Shown in pieces: positions 1-7,044 of a stretch of DNA of 19,508 bases. Location: positions 1 to 19,508 of the forward strand of contig DATCGY010000232.1 in the NCBI GenBank assembly GCA_036508635.1, written 5' to 3'. The notes under the pieces were generated by a model that made no database searches, was not told where the DNA came from, and saw nothing but the letters and a program-made list of their open reading frames with translations. The DNA comes from FEN-727 sp036508635 (GTDB taxonomy: Bacteria; Actinomycetota; Geothermincolia; Fen-727; Anoxymicrobiaceae). How positions within the stretch are numbered: position 1 is the first letter of the stretch; every line of letters starts with the position of its first letter. Both the position numbers and the translations under genes were made by a program.

Positions 1-503
1 TCGAGCCCGGCCTTGCTGATGCTATACATCCCGAGCATCGGCGTCGGCTTGACCGCGGCCTCGGTGCTCAGGTTGATGACCGAGCCGCCTCCCTTTGCGA
101 GCATGACCTCGCCGACCATCTTGGTCAGGAAGAAAACGCCCTTGAGGTTGACGCTCATTATCTGGTCCCAAGCCTTTTCGTCGGCATCCATTAGCGGCGC
201 GAAGACGGGGTTTGTCGCGGCGTTGTTGACCAGGATGTCGATTGTGCCGTAAGCATCGACGGCGCCATCGACTATGCCTTTGAGAGACTCTATCTTGCCC
301 ATGTGGGCGGGGATACACGTCGCCTCTCCGCCCGCCGCTTCAATTTTTTCCTTGACCGCGTTTAGGCCTTCGATCTTCCGGCTGGACAGGACTACCTTCG
401 CCCCGTACTCGGCCAGGGCCATCGCGATCGCCTCGCCGATACCCCGGCTTCCGCCCGTCACCACGGCCACCTTCCCGGTCAGGTCAAACATCTCCTTGAA
501 CAT
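1..503 (-). CDS. SDR family NAD(P)-dependent oxidoreductase, C-terminus cut by window edge
   Basis: Classical short-chain dehydrogenase/reductase; the first 167 residues are visible. The Rossmann glycine motif TGGSRGIG is at about residues 16-23, the structural NNAA motif at about 94-97, a catalytic-type Ser in INLST near 146, and the active-site Y160-x3-K164 in YSISK. The family normally runs to about 250 residues, so roughly one third is missing beyond position 1. The ATG at 503-501 is preceded by GGAG and AGGAAAGG; an in-frame GTG at 512-510 is the alternative. A second ATG at 491 has AAGGAG directly against it, too close to serve. The gene is divergent from the hydroxyacyl-CoA dehydrogenase gene across a 183-bp gap. 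Substrate cannot be read from sequence; the neighbours suggest an oxo/hydroxyacyl or alcohol substrate (inference). Confidence 0.93.
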   Translation of the reverse strand, partial: MFKEMFDLTGKVAVVTGGSRGIGEAIAMALAEYGAKVVLSSRKIEGLNAVKEKIEAAGGEATCIPAHMGKIESLKGIVDGAVDAYGTIDILVNNAATNPVFAPLMDADEKAWDQIMSVNLKGVFFLTKMVGEVMLAKGGGSVINLSTEAAVKPTPMLGMYSISKAGL

Positions 504-592
504 CTGCTCCACCCTTTCCTCAGTGCCCGGCCGATGAGGCCTTCAACGCTTATGCTTACCGGCCATATATATTATCAAGAATGGACGCGTTC

Positions 593-655
593 GGCTTGCA
601 TAAGCCCACACTGATTGAATAGTATAATTGCGCTACTGGATGGCACTACTATAGT
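593..655 (+). promoter_or_regulatory. Possible promoter region between divergent SDR genes
   Basis: A perfect -10-like TATAAT lies at 623-628 and a TATAGT at 650-655, but neither has a convincing -35 at 16-18 bp; TTGCGC (628-633) is 16 bp from the second. An inverted repeat GGCTT-N4-AAGCC (593-606) lies just upstream and could be an operator. The stretch is AT-rich compared with the flanking genes. Assignment is tentative. Confidence 0.3.
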
Positions 656-686
656 TCAGTGGGGTATAGACGAAAGGAGATGGAGT

Positions 687-1598
687 ATGGCTGACGATAT
701 CAGGTTTGATGACCGGGTAGCCGTAATCACCGGCGCAGGGGGAGGGCTGGGCCGTGCACACGCACTCCTTCTTGCCAGCCGCGGGGCAAAAATCGTCGTC
801 AACGACCTGGGCGGTTCGATGGATGGTGTCGGTGGCGACAACACTCCTGCCCAAAAAGTCTGCGACGAGATAAAGGCACTGGGCGGCGAAGCCGTTCCCA
901 ACTACGACAGCGTGTCTGAGTGGGACAGCGCCCAGAAGATCATCAAGACGGCGATAGACAGTTTCGGCAAGATCGACATCCTCATCAACAACGCGGGTAT
1001 CCTGCGTGACAAGAGCATCATGAAGATGGAGATCCAGGATTGGGAACTCATCATGGACGTCCACCTTTCGGGTACGTTCTTCTGCACCAAGGCCGCATTC
1101 CCTTACATGCGAGAGGCCGGCTACGGACGCATACTGTCGACCTCGTCGGCTGCCGGCATCTACGGCAACTTCGGCCAGGTAAACTATGGCGCTGCCAAGA
1201 TGGGCATCGCGGGCATGATGCTCTCGGTAAGGCTCGAAGGCGCGAAGTACAACATCCTGGCGAACACGCTGGTCCCGGTTGCGGGCACGCGCCTGACCGC
1301 GACGGTAATGCCTCCGCAGGTTGTAGAGATGCTCAAGCCCGAGTTCGTCTCACCGATTGCCGCATACGCCGTCAGTGAAGCATGCACGCTATCAGGGCAG
1401 ATCTTCGTGGCTGGCGCGGGCTACTTCAGCCGCGCGGCGATAGTCGAAGGCCCCGGCGTCTTCTTCGACGACGCGGCGGCCGTGACACCCGACGACGTCG
1501 CGGCAAAGATCGGTGGGATCGCGAGCCTGGAAGGCGCTGTAGAGTACGACTCGGCTCCCGCGCAGACGGGGCATTCGCTGAGCCACCTTCAGATGTAA
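687..1598 (+). CDS. (3R)-hydroxyacyl-CoA dehydrogenase-type SDR (MFE-2/HSD17B4-like)
   Basis: This 303-residue protein resembles the dehydrogenase domain of peroxisomal multifunctional enzyme 2, which oxidises (3R)-3-hydroxyacyl-CoA to 3-ketoacyl-CoA. It has TGAGGGLG at residues 15-22, D40 after the second strand (in VVNDLGG, indicating NAD+ preference), NNAG at 101-104, Ser in STSS at 151-154 and Y167-x3-K171. The VNDLGG segment followed by a D/G-rich insert, and a C-terminal tail past residue 240, are typical of this subfamily and longer than FabG. ATG at 687 has AAAGGAG 7 bp upstream; the reading frame is open back to about 615 without another ribosome site. It is followed after 66 bp by a MaoC-type hydratase gene, the partner activity in MFE-2, supporting a beta-oxidation role (inference). 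Confidence 0.9.
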   Translation: MADDIRFDDRVAVITGAGGGLGRAHALLLASRGAKIVVNDLGGSMDGVGGDNTPAQKVCDEIKALGGEAVPNYDSVSEWDSAQKIIKTAIDSFGKIDILINNAGILRDKSIMKMEIQDWELIMDVHLSGTFFCTKAAFPYMREAGYGRILSTSSAAGIYGNFGQVNYGAAKMGIAGMMLSVRLEGAKYNILANTLVPVAGTRLTATVMPPQVVEMLKPEFVSPIAAYAVSEACTLSGQIFVAGAGYFSRAAIVEGPGVFFDDAAAVTPDDVAAKIGGIASLEGAVEYDSAPAQTGHSLSHLQM

Positions 1599-1618
1599 GG
1601 ACGGTCCTCTTCCAACAG

Positions 1619-1640
1619 GGGGTGCGTGTTGAAGCACCCC
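1619..1640 (+). other. Intergenic hairpin between the two beta-oxidation genes
   Basis: A perfect 7-bp stem, GGGGTGC (1619-1625) and GCACCCC (1634-1640), encloses an 8-nt loop. No T-run follows, and the ribosome-binding site of the next gene begins 10 bp downstream, so it is unlikely to be an intrinsic terminator. It may act in mRNA processing, stability or translational tuning. A related hairpin lies at 17784-17796 between hdrB and hdrA. Confidence 0.55.
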
Positions 1641-1664
1641 AAACGACGCTGAGGAGGTTAAGGT

Positions 1665-2525
1665 ATGCCGATAGATCTGTCCAAGGCTCTCGGGGCGGTG
1701 CTGCCCGCGTTGAGCTACGAGTACAAACAGAAAGAGCTGATCCTCTACGCGCTCGGCGTAGGAGCGGGCGCAGACCCGGATGACCTGAAGTTCTGCTACG
1801 AGAACCCACCGGGGCTAGCGGCGCTGCCTACGTTTGGTGTCATCCCACCGTTCCCGGCACTGATGGGGTTGCTCGGCGCGCCTGGCGTCGACATCAATCT
1901 CATGATGCTGCTGCACGGTGAGCAGTACCTCGAGGTCCGCAAGCAGCCTACGCCCACCGGCGGCACGCTTACGACCACGCCCAAGATCATCAACATCTAC
2001 GACAAGGGCAAGGGCGCGCTGATCGAGCTCGAGGCCGAGACGGTGGACGAGACCGGCGAGGTCGTTTACTACAACGTCTTCGGCACGTTCATCCGCGGTG
2101 AGGGTGGATTCGGCGGCGAGAAGGGCCCGGCGGCGGGCAACGAGCCCCCGGACCGTCCTCCCGATAAGGTCGTCGAGGCTCCGACTCATCCCGAGCAGGC
2201 GCTTCTCTACAGGCTATCGGGCGACATCAACCCGCTGCACGCGGATCCCGGGTTCGCCGCAATGGCCGGTTACGACAAACCCATTCTCCATGGTCTTTGC
2301 AGCTTTGGCTTTGCCGGCAGGGCTGTGCTCAAGGAGTACTGCGATAATGACCCGGAGAAGTTTAAGTCAGTTAAGGTACGCTTCACCCGTCAAGTCTTCC
2401 CGGGCGAGACCATCGTCACCGAGATGTGGGACGAAGGCGGCGGAAAGATCATCTTCCAGGTCCGCACCAAGGAGCGTCCCGAGGAGACCTCAATCGGCAA
2501 CGCGGTTGCAATGGTCAGCGCGTAA
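1665..2525 (+). CDS. MaoC-type enoyl-CoA hydratase 2
   Basis: This 286-residue protein has the double hot-dog organisation of eukaryotic-type hydratase 2, which hydrates trans-2-enoyl-CoA to (3R)-hydroxyacyl-CoA. The C-terminal half carries the hydratase 2 motif YRLSGDINPLHADP (residues 182-195), with the expected catalytic Asp187 and His192, followed by the conserved KPILHGLCSFGFAGRA segment. The N-terminal half (about 1-150) is the divergent substrate-binding hot-dog repeat. ATG at 1665 has GAGGAGG 7 bp upstream. Its product is the substrate of the dehydrogenase encoded just upstream, so the pair forms a split equivalent of multifunctional enzyme 2. A strong terminator follows 65 bp after the stop. 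A role in steroid or branched-chain acyl degradation rather than general fatty acids cannot be excluded. Confidence 0.93.
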   Translation: MPIDLSKALGAVLPALSYEYKQKELILYALGVGAGADPDDLKFCYENPPGLAALPTFGVIPPFPALMGLLGAPGVDINLMMLLHGEQYLEVRKQPTPTGGTLTTTPKIINIYDKGKGALIELEAETVDETGEVVYYNVFGTFIRGEGGFGGEKGPAAGNEPPDRPPDKVVEAPTHPEQALLYRLSGDINPLHADPGFAAMAGYDKPILHGLCSFGFAGRAVLKEYCDNDPEKFKSVKVRFTRQVFPGETIVTEMWDEGGGKIIFQVRTKERPEETSIGNAVAMVSA

Positions 2526-2589
2526 AGAAGGATAGCAACCATAAAGCAAGTTATTGGGGGCTCAAGACCGTGGGGGGCGAAGGGAAATG

Positions 2590-2620
2590 AAAAAGCCCGG
2601 CTGTTGCAGCCGGGCTTTTT
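2590..2620. terminator. Bidirectional intrinsic terminator
   Basis: A 9-bp GC-rich stem, GCCCGGCTG (2595-2603) with CAGCCGGGC (2607-2615), closes a TTG loop. It is flanked by an A-run on the left (2590-2594) and a T-run on the right (2616-2620). It can therefore terminate both the plus-strand hydratase operon and the convergent minus-strand DUF192 gene. Confidence 0.93.
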
Positions 2621-2650
2621 CGCTCGGGTGCTCGTCCGTTTCCCTGAGAC

Positions 2651-3106
2651 TCAGTAATCTATGGTGGCCCGGTATCCTGGCTTGATGCTGTTGCGGGTAA
2701 ACCAGCCCTCGTTGACCTCTATCGCGTACCTGTATCGCGCGGGCGGCTCGATCGGTGTCAGGTCGAGCGGCTTCATGTCCCTCATACTGAGGACCTTGCC
2801 GCTCGAATCGATGAACGCGATCGAGAGAGGGATTGTCGTGTCCTTCATGTAGAACGCCGTTCCTGTATCGGTCCTGAAATCAAAGAGCATTCCGGAATTT
2901 TCACCAAGGGCCTCGCGACCCATCAGGCCTTTCGCCATCTCGGACGGAGAATCGGCAATCTCGATGTTAAGCGTGGCGACCTTGGAGCTGTTGGAGAACG
3001 CGACCGTCGACCCCTTGCAGCTCGCGGCCATAAAGATGGTGCCACCAACGATGGCCATAATGAGGACATAAGGCATGTATTTCCTGATCCAGTTGACGAG
3101 TGGCAT
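2651..3106 (-). CDS. DUF192 family membrane-anchored or lipoprotein
   Basis: Residues about 45-151 match the DUF192 fold: AKGLMGRE (58-65), GMLFDF (72-77), then FYMKDTTIPLSIAFID (85-100), the core signature. Function of the family is unestablished. From the chosen start (ATG 3106) the N-terminus reads as a signal sequence: basic n-region with R8 and K9, hydrophobic stretch about 11-26, and a possible lipobox ending at C30, giving an exported 151-residue protein. Start choice is uncertain. The frame stays open to about 3304, and candidate starts at 3298 (GTG, GGAAGGA 7 bp away), 3196 (ATG, AAAGGA 7 bp away) and 3076 (ATG, AGGA 5 bp away) all have ribosome sites. I preferred 3106 because codons upstream of it are AT-rich at third positions, unlike this genome, and because it yields a proper signal peptide. 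Confidence 0.85.
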   Translation of the reverse strand: MPLVNWIRKYMPYVLIMAIVGGTIFMAASCKGSTVAFSNSSKVATLNIEIADSPSEMAKGLMGREALGENSGMLFDFRTDTGTAFYMKDTTIPLSIAFIDSSGKVLSMRDMKPLDLTPIEPPARYRYAIEVNEGWFTRNSIKPGYRATIDY

Positions 3107-3538
3107 CACCGTCACTGCGTAATCGATATGCCCCCATGGGTTTTCGTGTACTCCAGCTCTAACTGACATCTCAACTAAATATTTAGTCTCTACCATCTTT
3201 TTTTCCTTTTTTTGCTTATGAGGCATGCGAACTGCCAGGTTCCGTATTATCGATCTCAACCTTCCGGTTTTGAGAGATAAAGGCCTCCGGGCAACCACTA
3301 ACAAATCCTTCCAAAAAGGGAATGATAGCTACTTCATAATGTCTCTCGGGAGCATCTTGGAGGTGGGGCTGGCAGCTTTAAACCGGGCCCTGCTCGGGAC
3401 CCATACGGACAGTATTCATATTATATTGGCGATTCCAACCATTGTAAACACTGGAGTTAAACTTTAAGTACGATGAAAGAAATGATTGGTTTTGAAATGG
3501 GTTGGGAATAGTTGTTAAAGGATGTTACGAATGAGAAA
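3107..3538. other. AT-rich non-coding stretch upstream of the DUF192 gene
   Basis: About 430 bp with lower GC than its neighbours and no recognisable protein on either strand. It contains a good minus-strand promoter at 3420-3448 and, just downstream in that direction, an imperfect hairpin around 3385-3403. A second minus-strand hairpin at about 3252-3277 has an AACC-GGAA-GGTT core with a GNRA-type loop. These would form a long leader for the DUF192 transcript. No known riboswitch class was recognised. Confidence 0.5.
3420..3448 (-). promoter_or_regulatory. Sigma-70-type promoter driving the DUF192 gene
   Basis: On the minus strand TTTACA (3448-3443, five of six consensus bases) is separated by exactly 17 bp from a perfect TATAAT (3425-3420). 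Transcription would start near 3413, roughly 215-310 nt upstream of the candidate DUF192 start codons, implying a long untranslated leader or a more upstream start codon. Confidence 0.7.
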
Positions 3539-3564
3539 GAGCCGGGCCTGGAGAGGCCCGGCTC
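3539..3564 (-). terminator. Intrinsic terminator of the acyl-CoA dehydrogenase gene
   Basis: An 11-bp perfect stem, GAGCCGGGCCT (3539-3549) with AGGCCCGGCTC (3554-3564), has a 4-nt loop and lies 21 bp beyond the minus-strand stop. On the minus strand it is followed by a short imperfect T-stretch (TTTCTC). Stem strength and position make it the likely end of the acyl-CoA dehydrogenase transcript. Confidence 0.85.
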
Positions 3565-3585
3565 AATATTATCTCAGGCGAATGG

Positions 3586-4737
3586 CTACAGGCCGAGTGA
3601 CCTGGTGATGATGAGTTTCTGGACTTCGGTGGTGCCACCGACGATAGTCATGATACGCATATCGCGCCACGCTCTCTGCATCGGGTACTCCATCATGTAT
3701 CCGTAACCACCCATGATCTGCATGGCATCGTAGACGACTTCGTTGGCGACCTCGGATGCGTACCACTTGGCCATGGAGACTTCTTTCATCGCGTCCAACC
3801 CGCGGTTGTACATATCAGCCGCCCGGTACGAGAGCTCTTTGATAGCTTCGACCTTGGTGGCCATCTCGGCGAGCTTGAAAGCGATATGCTGGTGGCGTGA
3901 GATGGGCCTGCCAAACTGCTGGCGCTCCTTCGCGTAATCTATCGCCATCTTGAGAGCGAGTTCGGCGCCGGCGTAAGCACCGACCGCGATGAGAAGGCGC
4001 TCCGGAACGAAGTTGTTCATGATCTGAAAGAAGCCTTTGTTGACCTCGCCCAGGATGTTCTTCTTTGAAACCCTCATATCCGTGAAGAAGAGCTCCGCGG
4101 TGTCGCTGCTCTTGAGCCCCGCTTTGTCCAGCTTGCGGCTGACTTCGAAGCCCGGTGTGTCTGTGTCGACTATGAACTCGGTGATGCCGCCGTACCCCGC
4201 ATCCTTATCCGTCTTGGCTGCTACTACGATCCAGTCAGCGCGAACTCCGTTCGTGATGAATATCTTGTTGCCGTTCAGGACGTACGAATCGCCGTCCTCT
4301 ACCGCGGTGGTCAACATCGCGGCGACGTCGCTGCCGGCTTCGGGCTCTGTAACCGCCAGCGCTCCGAGGCTCTCGCCCTTGACCGCCGACACCAGGTATC
4401 TCTGGAGCTGCTCGTCGGTGGCGTAGTGGATGACCGCCGGCATGGCAACCTCCATGTGCACTCCTACCGCGGTCATGAAGCCGCTACACCCGCTCCTCAC
4501 CAGCTCTTCGAAGAGAACGACTATCGACCAGTAATCGGCTTCGCCGCCCCCCAACTTCTCGGGCATGCGTAAACCGAGGAAGCCAAGCTCACCCATCTTT
4601 CGAAAGGCCGCCATGTCGTACTCGCCCGCCTCTTCCCAGCCATCAACGTGGGGGGCGACCTCTTTGTCGACGAACTCCCTGACCGATTGCCTCAGCATGT
4701 CGTGTTCTTCAGTGAAATAAGGATACTTTTTTTCCAC
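3586..4737 (-). CDS. Acyl-CoA dehydrogenase, IVD/LCAD-type active site
   Basis: This 383-residue flavoprotein has the normal family length and introduces the alpha,beta double bond into acyl-CoA, passing electrons to electron-transfer flavoprotein. It shows the signature AVTEPEAGSD (128-137), the FAD-site FITNG (160-164), RQQFGRPI (272-279) and QIMGGYGY (340-347). The segment that in most members reads YEGT, with the catalytic Glu, is IVGGTTEVQ (365-373), so that Glu is absent. Instead E246 in PERLLIA occupies the position used as base by isovaleryl-CoA and long-chain acyl-CoA dehydrogenases. Branched or long acyl substrates are therefore plausible (inference). Start is GTG at 4737 with GGGAGGGAGG about 7 bp upstream; a TATAGT at 4782-4777 is a candidate -10. 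It appears to be a single-gene transcript. Confidence 0.95.
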   Translation of the reverse strand: MEKKYPYFTEEHDMLRQSVREFVDKEVAPHVDGWEEAGEYDMAAFRKMGELGFLGLRMPEKLGGGEADYWSIVVLFEELVRSGCSGFMTAVGVHMEVAMPAVIHYATDEQLQRYLVSAVKGESLGALAVTEPEAGSDVAAMLTTAVEDGDSYVLNGNKIFITNGVRADWIVVAAKTDKDAGYGGITEFIVDTDTPGFEVSRKLDKAGLKSSDTAELFFTDMRVSKKNILGEVNKGFFQIMNNFVPERLLIAVGAYAGAELALKMAIDYAKERQQFGRPISRHQHIAFKLAEMATKVEAIKELSYRAADMYNRGLDAMKEVSMAKWYASEVANEVVYDAMQIMGGYGYMMEYPMQRAWRDMRIMTIVGGTTEVQKLIITRSLGL

Positions 4738-4879
4738 TTCACAACCTCCCTCCCGACGGGTTGTCCAACCGCGAGCACTATACTAATACACGTGGGAAGC
4801 AACGCAAAGGATGAAAACGGTTGTGGTCCCGCGGAATCAGCCGCGCGCCTTCCATGCGCGCAAAGCCCACAGCGGGCGA

Positions 4880-6943
4880 TCAGATGGTGAGGTTGGGTTC
4901 GCTGGTCGGAAGGGGAGAGCCGTTGTCCTGCGACGGGCCACCGTCGTTCAGGTACTGCTTGAGCAGATCCTGCAGCGGCCCCAGATCGAGGTTCTCGCCT
5001 CCGGGCACCTGCTTCAAGAGATTGTTGAGGAGGTCGGCACCGGGGAGCGTTGATGTTATGTCTTCGGCGGCATGAGTCTCTTTTATCCAGCGCTCGTGCA
5101 ACGCCGCGACCGTTGGCGCGTCGGCGGAGTTGCTTTCGAAAGCCTGGACCAGGTCGTCCGGTGTGGCGTTGAGGAAAGCATACTCGTCGTAATAATGCCC
5201 GAGGCTTTTATCGAACGCGGCCGCTCCCATCTTCTGCTCCAGCGCCTGGAAGAAGAGGGCGCCCTTGGAGTAGATGATGGCAGTGTACTGTGCTTCGTTC
5301 TTGAACGCGGCGGAAGGTTGGTCTACCGGCGCATCGCCTTCGCCACCCATGAGCGAGGCGGCAGAGAACGGAAGCGAAATCTCGGTCTCCAGTTGTGTCT
5401 TTGCAGCTTTCTCGCCGTGCTGCCATTTGAAGTACAGGACGCTGCAGTAGTTGGCCAGTGACTCGTCCTGCCACGCGTGGTCGATGGAGTCGCTGCCCAC
5501 GACGAGCCCCCACCACTGGTGGCAGACCTCATGCGCGACCGTAAACTCGAGCGTGTCACCCAGCAGCCCGCCACCGAGGGTATTGAGCAAGTCGGTTATA
5601 CTGTCTCCATTCAAGTCTTTGAGGGAGTTTGGCAACTTGTTTTTAGAGCCGAGACTGTATAGCATCTGCGCGATCTGCACCTGACCCGCGTACTCCATCC
5701 CCGCTGCTCCTCCACCCAGTGGCGCCTCGCAGACGTTGAACCTCGTGTACGGGTATGCGCCGAAATGTTCGTTGTACTGCTTCAGCGCATTTACCGCAAA
5801 ATCGAGCGTCTTTGCGTCGCCGCCCCTCGTATCCTTGAGATAGTAAGACGTCACGGTCGTGGCGCCCACCGTGCGCTTCACTGATGCATAGGAGGCGCTT
5901 GCCTGCGCCGTGAAGTCCCGGACCGGACCCGCGGCGAAAGCATAGACATGCCTTCCGGTGCCGCCACTGTCCCGGGTCTGGACTCCTGGCGCGGCAACGG
6001 TGAAGCCTTCCGGAACATCGAGAGAAACGTTGAAGTACGCGCATTCATAATCCGCCGGGTCGCCCCACTGCGGGACCGGGCGGTTTTCCCATACCCCGTT
6101 CGTGTACCTCGCCACGATCGGCATGAAGTAGCCGAGGTCGTACGTGTTCTTGTCGTGCCCGAATATGCCGTAGCCACCTGTTGATTGCCCGCTGCCCGTG
6201 AGGTCGCTCAGGCCGGAAAGACCGCCCTGGACCTCCGGTACCTGTTCGCTGAACGACAGGCTAACGACCGTCTCGGCGCCCGGCGCGAGGCCCTGTGGCA
6301 GCTTGACGCTGAGGAGCGACCCGTTAAGGTTCGCCGTCGTCTTGCTCGCCGATACCTTTGGATCGGTGATGACGGCGGAGCCTTTTCCGCCGGTCGCATC
6401 GGAGTCATTGGCATAGACTCTCAGGACTATCTCGTTGAGGGTTGCGTCACCGCGGTTCTTGAACAGGAACGTCTCTTCTCCCGAGATATTACTGCCCACC
6501 GTGTCGAGCCGGGCTTTGATGGAGTAGACCGTCGCGCCTTGCGCGCGACCCGCCGCCAGGGTCTTGCCGCCGTCGTTGAGATAACGCTCGCACTGTTTGA
6601 CTGATTCGCGAAGCCCTTCGGCTGACGTGGGCAGCACGGCGGCGCTCTTGCTTCCTCGTGTCAGAAGCACGCCGGCGACCACCCCGCCCGCGACCAGTAC
6701 TATAACAAGAAGCGTCACTACCAGGGCGATTACAAGCCGGCGCCTGCCGCGTGGTTTGACCGGGGCGGGAGTCGTGACGGCCGGGGTCGCCCCGGCGTCG
6801 GGTGCCCGCGCAACGCCGGCCGATCCCTGCGGAGTGAAACTCAGTTGCGTGCCGCACGCATCGCAGAAAGAGGGAAGCACGTCCTCGTACTGCTTGCCGC
6901 ACCCGGGACACTTGAGGTTCGAAGCACTGTTTTCGTCGTTCAT
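4880..6943 (-). CDS. Zinc-ribbon, transmembrane, M1-family metallopeptidase fusion
   Basis: A 687-residue protein. It opens with a four-cysteine zinc ribbon (C12, C15, C27, C30), a Pro/Ala linker, a basic stop-transfer RGRRR and a transmembrane helix at about 69-95. The rest should be extracellular: a beta-rich N-terminal M1-like domain, an exopeptidase-type GMEYAG motif (415-420, the GAMEN equivalent), zinc motif HEVCH (471-475) with the third ligand E494 exactly 18 residues later, and Y558 in IIYSKGALFF as the likely transition-state tyrosine. All catalytic positions are intact, so an active surface aminopeptidase is predicted. ATG at 6943 has GGAAGG close upstream; the frame is open further but upstream sequence looks like promoter. 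The downstream gap (4738-4879) has two GC hairpins (about 4830-4845 and 4843-4861) but no T-run. Confidence 0.93.
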   Translation of the reverse strand: MNDENSASNLKCPGCGKQYEDVLPSFCDACGTQLSFTPQGSAGVARAPDAGATPAVTTPAPVKPRGRRRLVIALVVTLLVIVLVAGGVVAGVLLTRGSKSAAVLPTSAEGLRESVKQCERYLNDGGKTLAAGRAQGATVYSIKARLDTVGSNISGEETFLFKNRGDATLNEIVLRVYANDSDATGGKGSAVITDPKVSASKTTANLNGSLLSVKLPQGLAPGAETVVSLSFSEQVPEVQGGLSGLSDLTGSGQSTGGYGIFGHDKNTYDLGYFMPIVARYTNGVWENRPVPQWGDPADYECAYFNVSLDVPEGFTVAAPGVQTRDSGGTGRHVYAFAAGPVRDFTAQASASYASVKRTVGATTVTSYYLKDTRGGDAKTLDFAVNALKQYNEHFGAYPYTRFNVCEAPLGGGAAGMEYAGQVQIAQMLYSLGSKNKLPNSLKDLNGDSITDLLNTLGGGLLGDTLEFTVAHEVCHQWWGLVVGSDSIDHAWQDESLANYCSVLYFKWQHGEKAAKTQLETEISLPFSAASLMGGEGDAPVDQPSAAFKNEAQYTAIIYSKGALFFQALEQKMGAAAFDKSLGHYYDEYAFLNATPDDLVQAFESNSADAPTVAALHERWIKETHAAEDITSTLPGADLLNNLLKQVPGGENLDLGPLQDLLKQYLNDGGPSQDNGSPLPTSEPNLTI

Positions 6944-6971
6944 GGGGCCTTCCGCGTCTCGTCGAGCCGGC

Positions 6972-7016
6972 TTGCGACCTGCTGATATCATAGTATTAGA
7001 CGGACGGCCTGACCAA
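6972..7016. promoter_or_regulatory. Divergent promoter pair between the M1 peptidase and trmO genes
   Basis: On the plus strand TTGCGA (6972-6977) is 16 bp from TATTAG (6994-6999), pointing to trmO. On the minus strand TTGGTC (7016-7011) is 18 bp from TATGAT (6992-6987), pointing to the peptidase. The two overlap in an otherwise AT-rich 101-bp gap. Matches are moderate. Confidence 0.4.
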
Positions 7017-7044
7017 GAGTTTCTAATGCGGGGGGGGTCATACA

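Noticed and set aside
615..686. A 24-codon upstream extension of the hydroxyacyl-CoA dehydrogenase from a TTG at 615
   Set aside because: It spans likely promoter elements, has no ribosome site, and the family starts at the ATG at 687, which has AAAGGAG in front of it.
1382..1783. Arginine-rich long open frames on either strand within the GC-rich genes (for example 1382-1783 plus and 1426-1809 minus)
   Set aside because: They overlap well-supported genes out of frame, show no family motif and have the Arg/Pro/Ala composition typical of shadow frames in high-GC DNA.
3250..3300. Plus-strand sequence AAAGGCCTCCGGGCAACC recalling a cyclic-di-GMP-I riboswitch
   Set aside because: Only a short resemblance to one stem; the conserved P2 receptor and joining segments are absent, and no plus-strand gene follows.
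3225..3467. An 80-codon plus-strand frame upstream of the acyl-CoA dehydrogenase terminator
   Set aside because: No recognisable motif, no good ribosome site, and it overlaps the minus-strand promoter and leader of the DUF192 gene.
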